From positions 150,650 to 214,649 of the forward strand of contig NW_017803882.1 of the NCBI RefSeq assembly GCF_001625305.1: a stretch of 64,000 nt of DNA, in the 5' to 3' direction. This DNA comes from Branchiostoma belcheri (Eukaryota > Chordata > Leptocardii > Amphioxiformes > Branchiostomatidae). This document shows, piece after piece, positions 11,195 to 21,829 of the stretch. The notes below the pieces were generated by a model. It was not told where the DNA came from and searched no databases. It worked only from the letters and a program-made list of their open reading frames with translations. How positions within the stretch are numbered: the first letter of the stretch is position 1; each line of letters opens with the position of its first letter. Both the position numbers and the translations under genes were made by a program.

Positions 11195-11576
11195 ACCTAC
11201 CAACATCACATGACTTTTTACAAATTTCACAGGGGTCTATCTATCAACCAGTCTCATTCAGTACTCACCATAGTCTGTTCTACCACTTTGAAGAGAAAAA
11301 ACTACATTCCAATAGAAAATTTTCTTTTTCTTTCAACTTTTATACCAGCTTTCTCACTATACTATACTAATGAAACCCCCCAAATTCACACACATACAGC
11401 TAAGAATACACAGCTGGAAACCCCCTGCATACCCCAAATCCCCTTTCTGTAACAGAATATATTGTCTGTATTACAACCATGCCATATACAGCAATATCCA
11501 TCCTTATTTTCGTCCCAACAAACAGTAAAAATGACTATTTTTGTGTGCTGAGGGGGGGGGGGGGTGTCCCTGAGGC
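11195..11576. repeat. 380-bp duplication, copy 2
   Basis: Second copy of 10331-10709, followed directly by the 43-bp segment that precedes copy 1 upstream. The inverted order of the two blocks suggests either a circular-permutation-type rearrangement of a tandem unit or an assembly error around the gap. Confidence 0.85.
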
Positions 11577-11892
11577 CATTTTGAGGCCTCTACTGCGCAA
11601 CGCAAATGTGGTGTCTGCCCTGGTGGTTTCCGCTACACCAACTCACTACTTAACACTCTCGGGGTGTGACAGATCAAAAGTAATGACCAACGGGGTCTGG
11701 ACCTTCTTAGAAACTAACTCATAACTGGCCGGATCTCTGCTGCTTATCAGATATTTCAATATAAGGTAACACTATACTGCCGGCCCAAGGACCAGGTACG
11801 CCGGTTGTTAGTTGTCTTGTTTCCAATATTGATATGTAAACTCTACATTACGATGATCGACTGTCGACGCTAATTAAGGTGATAGGGCGGCT

Positions 11893-11911
11893 CCTTACAT
11901 CCCCCCTTGCT
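11893..11911 (-). other. Possible polypurine tract and LTR start, minus strand
   Basis: On the minus strand the order is AGCAAGGGGGGA then TGTAAGGAGCC. The same design occurs at 60501-60520 on the plus strand (AAAGCAAGGGGG then TGTAAGGAGGGG). A purine run directly before a TGT start marks the 3' LTR of LTR retrotransposons. The LTR would extend left of 11899; I cannot define its other end or a partner LTR. Confidence 0.4.
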
Positions 11912-12025
11912 GTACCCAAGCGACGTCCTCGGTGCTGGTATTAGGTTACATCGAGTAAATACGAGTACACGTATATATCATACAAATCATATTATTGGGT
12001 TAACAAACAAAACAAAACATATACG

Positions 12026-12302
12026 AGTAATACAATCATCGTTGTTAGGTTCCTACAGAAGTATTTCAAAACTTGGTACAATCAGTATCGGAAATCAACA
12101 CGGGCTCATATTCGAATCATCATTACACAGATCAATTCAACACTTTCAACACAGGGCATTCCAGAGGACTGTCCAGAGTGGCTGACAGATCTGATGAAAA
12201 GGTGTTACCACCAGGACCCTGGACAAAGACCACTTTTTCCTGGTAGGTATATACATACTTATGTCTAGTAATACAATCATCGTTGTTAGGTTCCTACAGA
12301 AG
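12026..12302. repeat. 36-bp direct repeat pair
   Basis: AGTAATACAATCATCGTTGT and the following 16 bases occur at 12026-12061 and again, identical, at 12267-12302. The 205 bases between show no gene. A long exact direct repeat around a short segment may be the trace of a local duplication. Confidence 0.75.
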
Positions 12303-14740
12303 AGCTTGTTCTCAGCATTTTCTAACACCCAGGCTCTTCCAAGACATGGAGGAGTGGAATTTGTCTACATTGACTCAATATAACGGAAAGTATACAGATA
12401 ACAGACGAGGATCATAGACGCAGGACGCGTACCCCCCCCTTTTCTGCCGTAAAAACGGCTTACACCAACTACAAATCACTCAGAACGTGAGAAGGTACAG
12501 GAATGATACCCGCTAGCAAGAAAAAATCGGCCAGAATAGTAAATTTGCCCTGATAAGAAGACCATTAAATGGCCCGTCATTAGGGCCTTGTACGGGACCT
12601 AGCCCTACGACAGGTTCCGAAGTGCAAAGTTGCCGAAATCTCAGCAACCGGTTGGATTTGTGGAATAAAATTTGGCCAAGTTTTACATCTTGACTAGTTT
12701 TATCGTATAAACGGAAAAAAATCCAAGGTCAAGTTCGTTAAAGGTCGCAGTACACAGTATATATGGGCGAACCCCGTAGTCAAAAGTAGTCCGGCAGAAA
12801 GTAGTGCTGCACAATACTAGAGAAAGGGGCAGAGATTCTTGTGTGTACGCCAGCGAGGCGGATACTGCGGTGAATGGTAGTGGAATACGTCAGGTTTGAG
12901 ACTGTAAAAGTTGAATTTTCATGTTCGTTCGGTTAGCGTAGATTCTGTCTTGATACTGTCACTGCCTAGTGCAGTGCCTTTGCAATTCCGTGACCTTCCG
13001 CATAGCGCTTTTAAAAGATTGCGTCACGAGTGAATCCAGGTAGCTTACTGTTATCATAGAACAGCTCTACGAAGTTTCTTTTTTTGAAAGTTTACAGCAT
13101 CACTGAGTACAGTCAGTAACGTGAGTCAAACGACAAAAAAAATTCAACGCAGAAACAACTTAATTTTATTGACAAGATTGAGGTAATTCAAAATATCTCT
13201 TATTATAGTGCTAATAACAGTTTCATTAACTTGAGGTATTTGTTTTTGCATAACAAATTCCTCTATAGGCTAATCATCTTACTCATGAATTAAGGGCTCT
13301 TTTATTATTTTTCATAATTCCAAATGATTCATGCTTTATCTTCTGTCAAGTCTAACAGTTGAACTATCCTTCACCCCGCTGACTAACCTGGTCACCAAAA
13401 CAACTTTGGTGACCAACAGCTACCTTAGCAGGTTGAAGGTTAATTAATTTATACATATCAAAGTGGGCGTGACATTTGCTGGGGCGGTATCCATGTAGTT
13501 TCCCTATTATTAGGACAATGGTACATTTTTCATAATTTCTGTTTCAAAAACATTGTCTAACTCCAACATACCCTATTCTGAAACACTAAAACTTCAAGCA
13601 GTTTGACATTTCTATTAATTTCCACCCTGCTTTGATGTTGTAACTGCATATTCTCTAAACATTTCAACTGGTCTGTCCCCAGCAATTGTGACGTGAACCC
13701 GATTTTCTTCAGCTCAAGACTTCAATACACAGTCAACCAAGAACATCAGAACTTTAAAACATTTCTAGATACAAAGAATCACGAACTTGAATCTGTGAAC
13801 AGGTAACAAGAAACTTAACATAGCAACAATATCATCCGACACACTCTTTATAATGAACACATGTTGAATAGAAACATTAGCCAGTGGCTTTATGAGTGTC
13901 ACTCTTATTATACAGTTTCCAATTATGATCAACTTTACACTTTTTTCTGAAATCATGGACTTACTCTGCCATTCGATATTCCAAAATAACAAATATGATA
14001 GATCATTTTTTTAATCAATAACTCAAAAACAATATGCAAAACAGAGCTATCAACAAAGCTGTCTGCTAACTCTACTGGTCTGTAACATGTCCCAACACTT
14101 ACAAATAGAACTATTTTTACTTTCATAGCCAAGTTCCACACAGCCAAGCTGTAAAGTTTTCTTCTCTGTGACCGACAGAAAGAACTTGAACATACCAGCA
14201 TCTAAAGATGCTGTCAACATGCAACCTGAGGACTTTTCTTCATCAACCACAAATTGCCGAACATGATTTTGTCAATTTTAAGGCGACCGGTAACCTTGCA
14301 TAGCTGTATACAGTTACACAATGCAACACAAGCTCAATACCTCTGACTCTCCTCTCTTATGGTTCTTCATCAACCCTGAATGTCTACGCATGATTCTCGT
14401 CATTGTTAGAAAGCTGGAAAGTTGGATACACATATTCAACCGTCTCCCTCACATAAACCCATCCGGCTATTCACAGAGTAAGTCAGCAGGAATATAAATA
14501 GGTGATAGTAGCTTGAAACCATTCTTGAATTGCTTTAACTGTAAATACATTCACAGTAGGATTTCCCATCACTGGCAGAACGTACTGCACCTGTGTGAAA
14601 CCTGGATTTTCTTCTAGATGTTTTGTCAGAGTTGCATCAGAATTTTGTCTGTTGCATATATGAAACCCATAGGTGGGATGTCATCCCTAAAAAAGCTAAT
14701 ACGACCCTGACATACGGATGCTCAGTACGATGCACATTAG
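12303..14740. other. Non-coding interval
   Basis: No gene with support. It contains a 10-bp perfect hairpin (GGTCACCAAA and TTTGGTGACC, 13390-13414) inside a weaker and longer inverted repeat (about 13367-13440). The AT-rich part at 13700-14280 has several open frames on the minus strand without domains or splice context. Confidence 0.45.
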
Positions 14741-14750
14741 GGGTTTCAAG

Positions 14751-14854
14751 TAGCCTGACTAAATCTGCGCTCCTAGCGGCCGGCCCAGTATTACACCAGG
14801 GGCGGCTGGTGTAATACCGGGCCGGCCGATAGGAGCGCAGATTTAGTCAGCCTA
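14751..14854. mobile_element. Foldback MITE with 10-bp target duplication
   Basis: Almost the whole 104-bp unit is a hairpin: arm TAGCCTGACTAAATCTGCGC... from 14751 pairs with ...GCGCAGATTTAGTCAGCCTA to 14854, about 47 bases per arm with three or four mismatches and a GC-rich loop near 14799-14806. It is flanked by perfect GGGTTTCAAG copies at 14741-14750 and 14855-14864. A 9-11 base duplication is typical of Mutator-like transposition. No coding capacity. Confidence 0.85.
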
Positions 14855-14864
14855 GGGTTTCAAG

Positions 14865-16069
14865 CAGTTGAAGTTCTGCCAGCATAGTTTGGATATCCCA
14901 AACAACAATCACATTCCTGACTAATCCTGAACCACAGACAGCTTACTCTGCATAAAGTGGGGCTTCTTCCTTCAAGTTACCCAGTTGAGTGTTTACAACA
15001 TTTGTGCCCTACAAATACATGTGGTTAATTTTCTGCTTCCATCTCTCACAACATTTTAAAGTTTTCTTAGAGCCATGTTCACTAACAGTGGAGTCACTAT
15101 AAGTTGAAAAAATTGTTTGAAACTTGAACTTCTTCTTGTGGAATTTAGAATCTGCAATTTTTCTCTAGGAGAATTCGTAATTACGACTCTTTGTGTTTTG
15201 ATTTCGATATACCAAAAGGTGCTTGAAAACAAGTCGACACAGCAATAACACGCTATGCTCTAGAAAAAAGTCTTACACTCAATAAGCACAAAAGTTGATT
15301 AAGAGTGGTGCTTGAGAATTAAAATTAATAAAAAAGAAAGCAGAAATGCACAAGTTATGCCATCAAACGTGAAAAAGACCACATCCTTCATAATTGTCTT
15401 TTCTAAATTACAATTATAGAAATCACAAGTAACTGGAATATGGTTGAGAAAAGACTACCTGAATGATATTTAAGCAAAGAACAAAATCAACTTCAAAATC
15501 AAGGTGGGTCAAGACATAAGCCCATTACACTTTAAGTTTAACAGGTGTACAGATGTGCTTTGGTTTTCTAATTCCTACTTGTCTGGCAGTGCCCTAGCTA
15601 GTGTGTCTAAAAGCCGTCCCATGTCAGTGTGACTCTGTTATCTTGCTAAAAGGACATACACAGTACAGTACTGTACGTTGTCAGTTTAAAATGGGAAGTG
15701 ACTCAAGCAGCTAAAAGGCTCCGTTAAATGGTCATCAGTGATTCGACTTTGAGTTTACAGTGGATCAACTTCAGCTGATGCTTTCTGGTGTCAGAATGTA
15801 GAAATACTATAGGTCTCTGCTTTTTGGGTGACTTATTATTGTATGGTGCAGTGGCTGTGTAAGAAAGGCCCCGAGGGGTGATGAATTTGCTGCTTGTCAT
15901 CTTGTTAACATCTTGACCTTGCTATGGGATGTACTGCTGATTTAAGTGTAGTACCAGAAATCTGCACTCATCCACAGTCAACTAACACAAATATTGGTTT
16001 GACTGTAGCTTTGTTTAAAAAAAAAAAGAGTGAAAATGGAAACTAACTTGTAAGCAGTCATAAAACATT
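14865..16069. other. Presumed 3' flank or 3' UTR of the minus-strand RNA-binding protein gene
   Basis: No open frame of interest. The gene ending at 16070 is transcribed into this region. I see no AATAAA on the minus strand close to the stop codon, so the 3' UTR end cannot be placed. The sequence just after the stop includes a run of T on the minus strand near 16020. Confidence 0.4.
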
Positions 16070-17509
16070 TTAACGTTTCTTTCTGATTTCTTGCTGTTTG
16101 TATCGGCTGCCAAGCTGCATCAGGACGTATTCTGCTGCGCACTGTTTAGCGTCGTCTGGATTGGGGGCTAGTTTATTAGGTGTGAAGGGGGTATTAGGGC
16201 CAGGAGAACCTGAGCTGTAGCCTGGGATGTTCACTTTAAAGAAGAAAAGCTGTCTGTTCTGCCCAGAGGTGGAATGGAGGGTGTACATGGGGTTTCCCCA
16301 CTGATTTTTCCTGCACAGCTCCTCAAGCACCTGTACAGCAGACTTACTGGGGCTTCCCGGTGGGGCCTGGGTGTGTAGAACCCTGTAGAACCCCCTGCCC
16401 ATCCCCTGCCAACCACCCCCTCCCCTCATCCACCCAGCCCCTCGACCCCTTCCCCCCATAGGGGGCATACCGCCCAGACCGCCCATCATCGGGGCCCCTA
16501 ACGGATCAAACTGATGGTACATCGGAGGGAGGAAAGGGGGAATCATGAAGCTCTGATCGTTCATCTGCCGAGCCCGCCGCGTGTTTCTGTCCACCGGCTT
16601 AGCGAGAGTCACTTCGAGCTTGGCACCTTCCAGGAGATTTCCGTTCATGGCTGTCATGGCTGCCAGGGCGTCTTCTCGCGTCTTATAGTGGACAAACGCG
16701 TAGTCACGGATTTTTTTCACTCTGGCCACAGTTTCTTCTTCCCCCACCTCGAAGGCTTGTTTGATTGCGTCCTCTGTTGTTGTGAACATCAGGTTGCGGA
16801 CGTATAACACCTTGACCTTTCTCATGACTTCTTCGTCGACCTCCGGTTCCGGCTCGGCCCAATCCACGGCGATCTGATGCCCCCACAGCTGGATCCGGCC
16901 TGGGATCAGCTTCCTGCGCGCCATGGCTGCAGCCCGGTGGCTCTCGTATTCGACAAACGCAAATCCACGATTCTTGGTTTTGTCTGTGACCATCGGGTAC
17001 ACGATTACGTTCACCACCCCCTCGGTGATCTTTGCTATCTCCGTCAGGATGTCGTCTTTCGTTTTGTTCTTGGGGATTCCTCCGACAAAGAGTCGGCAGT
17101 TGTCCACGCTCTTGATCACCCCGATGAAGCGGCCTTTACGAATCTCGTAGCTGTTCAACTGTCGGACAGCGTTCTTGGCGTCCTCCTTGTTGGTGTACAC
17201 CACGAAGGCGTAGCCTCGATTGGACCCGCTGAAGTCCATCATCAGCCGCAGCTCGAAGATCCGTCCGATCTTCTCAAACACGGGTACCAGCTCATCTTCG
17301 TACAAGTCTCTGGGAAGCTTGCCGACGAAGACTTCGCAGCCGTGCTGTGGGGCAGGTCCCTCCCAGCCAGGCGGGGGCCGGCCATAGATACGTTGGCCGT
17401 TCTCCTGGACGAGGCTGTAGCCAGTGCACCGGGTGAGGGTGCGCAGGGCCGCCTCCTTGGGTGCTCCTTCGATGGTCTTGATTGCAGGGGCTGGTGGAGT
17501 GGCAGACAT
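16070..17509 (-). CDS. A1CF/RBM46/RBM47-like RNA-binding protein
   Basis: A 479-residue protein with three RRM domains and a C-terminal double-stranded-RNA-binding-like domain. RRM1 (about 57-132) holds CEVFVGKLP and [11 protein letters not shown]2 (about 137-218) holds [13 protein letters not shown] and [11 protein letters not shown]3 (about 230-305) holds VKVLYVRNL and DYAFVHY. An RG/GG-rich segment follows (about 345-372), then [20 protein letters not shown] in the final domain (about 383-470). This layout is that of the A1CF, RBM46, RBM47 and DND1 group; hnRNP Q/R lack the last domain. The family binds AU-rich mRNA, and A1CF assists APOBEC1 editing in mammals. I chose ATG 17509-17507; the frame runs two codons further up only through GTG. 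The whole CDS lies in one exon. Confidence 0.9.
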   Translation of the reverse strand: MSATPPAPAIKTIEGAPKEAALRTLTRCTGYSLVQENGQRIYGRPPPGWEGPAPQHGCEVFVGKLPRDLYEDELVPVFEKIGRIFELRLMMDFSGSNRGYAFVVYTNKEDAKNAVRQLNSYEIRKGRFIGVIKSVDNCRLFVGGIPKNKTKDDILTEIAKITEGVVNVIVYPMVTDKTKNRGFAFVEYESHRAAAMARRKLIPGRIQLWGHQIAVDWAEPEPEVDEEVMRKVKVLYVRNLMFTTTEDAIKQAFEVGEEETVARVKKIRDYAFVHYKTREDALAAMTAMNGNLLEGAKLEVTLAKPVDRNTRRARQMNDQSFMIPPFLPPMYHQFDPLGAPMMGGLGGMPPMGGRGRGAGWMRGGGGWQGMGRGFYRVLHTQAPPGSPSKSAVQVLEELCRKNQWGNPMYTLHSTSGQNRQLFFFKVNIPGYSSGSPGPNTPFTPNKLAPNPDDAKQCAAEYVLMQLGSRYKQQEIRKKR

Positions 17510-17535
17510 GATCACGTACAGTTGATTCAGATCTG
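17510..17535 (-). promoter_or_regulatory. 5' UTR part of coding exon and splice acceptor
   Basis: Minus-strand TTTCCCTACAG at 17543-17533 is a good acceptor; the exon would begin at 17532, 23 bases before the ATG. The gene therefore has at least one upstream non-coding exon, which argues against a processed retrocopy that carried no introns, although a retrocopy could acquire one. Confidence 0.6.
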
Positions 17536-17571
17536 TAGGGAAAGATGAGGACTATATTAGCCTTTGTTACC

Positions 17572-17660
17572 TTAACCCTTCGGGCACGATCAGCCACGAT
17601 CGTGGCTTTCCCTGCCGAGCACGATCGGCCACGCTCGTGGCTCATTTCCATTGGCCACGA
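17572..17660 (+). repeat. Inverted and tandem CACGATCG motifs, possible piggyBac-type end
   Basis: TTAACCCTTCGGGCACGATC at 17572 is followed by the palindrome AGCCACGATCGTGGCT and a second, diverged copy GGCCACGCTCGTGGCT, then a third half-copy. TTAA followed by CCCTT is the look of a piggyBac-type terminus, but no matching GGG-TTAA end was found nearby. It lies in the 5' intron or promoter of the RNA-binding protein gene. Confidence 0.3.
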
Positions 17661-18393
17661 TCTTGATCGGGTATCTTCGGCTAGCGTCACATGCATGCAA
17701 AGGCTACAGGGTGGGTGGGAACCAGGGCTAGGGGTGGGAAACTCATTATCACCCTGCTGAGCTGACAATGGAGGGTGATTATCTCACTGCTGATAACATT
17801 TGCAGGGCTGTCAAATTAATAGGCATGAGCCTCCAAGAGTCCAAGGGCCCACATGGTAAGTACAGTGGCAAATTTTGGGCAGAGGGAACTTCTTTACGCA
17901 GTTTGTAGGCAAAATTTGAAAAAAAAAGTGTTCAAGAAAGTTACTTATGATCTCATTATCTATTGTACATGATGGATATTTGGTTGATTTTTATTAAAAA
18001 GAACTGATAGCTGAACTGGGGGGGGGGTTCCTCCGCAGGACAGAACATGCAAGTGGAATGATGGTGATGATGACAATCCATGACGTAGGACAGGGGCATC
18101 TTCTCTTGGTACACACACCAACTGTTAGTTTTGCTGTGTGCCACACTGTCATGAATACTGGTGACCCACTTCAACAGTTGGCAGCGTGGGTTTTCAAAAT
18201 GGCAGAACATTTGAATTTTGATGCACTGAGTTTTTCATGCAAGTGATGATTTTTTCCCTTGTTTATATTGCTATAAAAGTTGTCGCCCATTCAAACATGT
18301 CAATTTCATAATACATGTAGTACATATACCTTGGGACTATACACATATAATTATGCATAACCCTTGTGACCATTGTGCATAATCTTACAAAAC
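17661..18393. other. Non-coding interval
   Basis: No gene seen. It is probably the 5' intron of the minus-strand gene at 16070-17532. It contains a G run at about 18020 and no repeat with clear ends. Confidence 0.4.
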
Positions 18394-19185
18394 CAGGGCT
18401 TGAAATACTTTTTTAGGTGCATGAAAAATTTGTGTCAGCAAAAATGCTACTTGCAATGTGGCAATGTGAAAAACCTATGTGCACAATCATATATGATATA
18501 GTTTTCAGTGTGGTAAAGACAACAGCTCTCAGTATATGTAGTATAACAATTTATTGAGGAAAAACATGTTTTCAGCTTATATATAGTAAAATCTAATACA
18601 GCAAACGCTATTCTATTGCTTTGAGAGATCCCTGACTGCACTACCTAGAAGTTTGCAGTTTGTAAACATGAGATACCACTCTGGTAATTTTCAACTGCTA
18701 GTGTCAATACAAGTAATATTGCAAGTTTAGACTCTGATATCTTTACTAACCTGAGTGCTGACCAATTTGTAGCGGCAACCCAAATATGAGTTGCCGATAC
18801 AAGTTGAATGGCACCCAGACTATGTCTCGAAGCTCGTGTGGATGAACTGTCCCAACTTGTTTTTTGAGAACTTAAGTATTGTATGACTTCAACTTGAAGT
18901 CGACTTAATTTTGCTTATGTTCACTCCTACTCGCACTATAATTAGACAGGAAATTCGGGGGGACTTTTCCGGATACAAAAGTTGGGACGTGTGCCTGATA
19001 AACAAAAGAAGGACTGACATTCTGAAGTTGACTCTATTGGCCCGTAGGCCCAATGTCCCAGTGTCTTTTTAGTTGTCCCAGCCCATTATTAATTAGGCCT
19101 CGCCCAGCCTAAATTTTTAAGTGGTCAGTGGCCATTGGACCACATTTAATTTCGAGCCCTGTTGGTACATGTATCTCAAGCCCTG
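18394..19185. mobile_element. hAT-like non-autonomous element (candidate)
   Basis: CAGGGCTTGAAATAC at 18394 pairs with GTATCTCAAGCCCTG ending at 19185 (14 of 15). A second right-hand end, TAATTTCGAGCCCTG, lies at 19147-19161, implying a nested or alternative terminus. CAGGG starts are typical of hAT elements, but I see no 8-bp target duplication. The inner sequence has no coding potential. Confidence 0.4.
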
Positions 19186-21384
19186 ATAACACTTGCAACC
19201 ATATATAATCCTTGGGGTTTCAAATTTTTAGGTAGCCTGCCCTTAGTGCAAAAAAAATCAGCGCTGCGGAGTGAAAATCCAGATCCAGGCTAGCCCAGCG
19301 GAGTGGAGAGGTCACCATGAAAACGGTAAATGATTCTGTATTTTTTCTCATGCATACTTGTATCACCAGGTATTGCTACAAAATAGGTTGCAGTTCCACA
19401 GCCCGGTATGCGTGAATATGACCTTATAAGTTATATCAGACATTCTGCCAAAGTGCTCTGCACAATACTTTATGGGTTTTGTGCCGGTGCAGTACGTTTT
19501 GCTGATGTGCTCAACTTACCTAATCAATTAGCATTTCTTACACATTTCTAATGTATTATAACTTGTAATATTTTGGGCTCTAGCCAGAAGACATGATCCA
19601 ATAAGAAATCCACATTTCTGATTGGGTATGATTCCAACCTCAGTCATACCAGTGGTGATTAAATCCTTGGAAACTGCTGCTATAGTGCCCAGCACTTCAC
19701 AGCACCCTGGGTATGAGATCAGACAAAATGAGTTTGCCTGCCATCTTTGCAAAAATTGACAGAGTTCAATGTTTATACAAAGCAGAGTCAAGAGAATGTG
19801 TACTTGATGTACTTTATCGATTTCTTTTGCAAAGAATACCAATTTGTTTTACATACAGTCTCATCATGGAGGTAAAATCTCATTTATACCTCAACAGTGA
19901 ACTAATCATTTAGTAATATCATGGAGGTAGAATTTTTCTACCTCCATGGTAATATTGGCATGAACAAACTAGGATGAGATTTTACCTATTTTACAGAAAA
20001 TTAAAAATTGGTGAACTGTCTACAGGTATCCTTCTGTGCAGTTTAGGCACAGCTGGCAGGAGCCTGGATGCCAGCTGTGGCCAGGATGCCTGGCAAGCTA
20101 GGCCCTGAGAGCCAGTATGCATGAGCTAGGATCTAATCTCAAAGCAGATCATATGGTGGCAGCTGGAAAATGCCCTTGGCAATTAACACCCATGTGCAAA
20201 GAGGTGAAATAGTCATTTGAATATAAAAAGGGCAGGTCTGGGCCTATTATCTCCAAATACAGAATTGTTGACTGCATGCATAAACCCCCTTGATAGAAAC
20301 AGCCTGCTTGGTGGAAACAAGGAGATGGAAATAAGAAAGGCAAAAAGAATAGTAAGATTTCTCACATAACATGGCTACATACTTGAGAACGAGAAAAACA
20401 TCTGAGGATATAGATTATGTAAATGAGGGCATAATTTGCATAATTAATGGCAAATTCTTATAATTCCATAGTTGTAACTGCTGCACCCTGAATTTCATAC
20501 TTGTCACATTTGGAAGTTAAGTGAGGGTGAACATCAATAAACATAATTTATTCAAACCATGACCTCATTTGTATAATTTATGAGGAAGTGTTATAATAGC
20601 CTTTTTGTTATGGCTGTCATTTGTTAAGGCTGTCATTGGGTGGAGAATATGATCAACTGATATAATCCATACAAATGAGGCTCTTATTTACAAAATCAAT
20701 GATTAAAATTGTATAATTCGTCACCCGCAAATTTGGCGAAGGTATGAGATCGTGGAACTCTTGGTAAGACATGTGAAGCCTTTCTTGAGGCATATACATG
20801 AAATTTTCACTTCTTCCAGTTGAATAAAATAGAATCTACTCTTGGACAACTACCGGAAACTTTGTACCAAAGGGGAGGGAGCAGGGGATCATATGTCCAT
20901 TGGATCCTGTACAAAACAAGGAACAAAAACAGGCTTCAAAGTACACTTACCAGAATTGCAAGGTCCCAAAAATTCCATCCACTGGACAGCTAAACATGTC
21001 TAGTTGCCGTTTTTGGAAAAAGCCCGGCTTCGACTCCTGCCTGTTAAAGCGCTAGAGCCCTTTAAATGTAAACAACCACTGACCTTTGAACCTGCAGCAT
21101 AGAAACACACGACTTGTGCTGGAAAACCCCCTCCCAAAACATGTAATTCTATAGCACCACCAATGGCAAAGGTCACCATTTCTTTCTGGATTTCAAAAGT
21201 AAACACATGTCTGACCTCCCTACCTGAAAAACTGGCCAAAATGGACCCAGGATTCAACCAGGAAAAAATTCTCAAAAATAATAACACTAAAGTCTTTCCT
21301 TAGACTCATGTTACCTTTGCCAAGATGGTAAACGCTTTCAGCACTGCACAGGGGAAGGGAAGATTGTCCTTCATAACATGGACA
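19186..21384. other. Non-coding interval
   Basis: No gene supported. It contains a perfect hairpin at 19920-19948 (CATGGAGGTAGAA, then its complement) whose arm sequence is also found at 19866-19876. A minus-strand frame at 21000-21287 has no domain; this stretch resembles a dispersed repeat by style only. Confidence 0.45.
19920..19948. repeat. Perfect 13-bp-arm hairpin
   Basis: CATGGAGGTAGAA and TTCTACCTCCATG with a TTT loop. Part of the arm (ATCATGGAGGTA) also occurs at 19864-19875. This is a small palindrome of unknown origin. Confidence 0.7.
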
Positions 21385-21392
21385 GCCTGAAT

Positions 21393-21821
21393 TAGAGCTG
21401 TGTACCTAAACAAATTTTAGGTACAGGTACAGGTACAGGTACAGGTACACAGGTTTAGGTACAGGTCCGGACCTGAACCTGTACCTGAACAATTCGACCA
21501 ATTTATATGCTCTTCTGAACTCCTTCAATAACAAAAAAAACATAAATAAACTTGATAGTTAAGGTTTATTCTTTGTTTATGGCGAATGCTCAGATAAAAT
21601 ATAGGCAAAACTAAGATATTTTTGTTTTCATGAACACACTGTCCTTACACAGGCACCCATTGTTAACCAGCTATTTAAACATTTGAGGTCACAAATAGGC
21701 ATAAAATTGGTGTGAAATTGTTTAGGTACAGTACCGGTACTGAGGGATTAGGTATTTTGGACCTGTACCTAATCAATTTTTCCGGTACAGTATCGGTACT
21801 GCGTACCGGTACACAGCTCTA
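21393..21821. mobile_element. hAT-type MITE with 8-bp target duplication
   Basis: 429 bp. Terminal inverted repeats TAGAGCTGTGTACC and GGTACACAGCTCTA-like (the right end reads GTACACAGCTCTA). Perfect 8-bp flanks GCCTGAAT lie at 21385-21392 and 21822-21829. Inside the left end is a hexamer array GGTACA (at least four units, 21419-21450), with inverted copies near 21470-21495 and GGTACAG/GTACCGG motifs near the right end; such subterminal motifs are typical hAT transposase sites. There is no open frame. TIR and flank size both fit hAT. Confidence 0.9.
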
Positions 21822-21829
21822 GCCTGAAT

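Noticed and set aside
16877..17548. 223-codon open frame on the plus strand
   Set aside because: It is the antisense shadow of the GC-rich A1CF-like coding exon and has no domain of its own.
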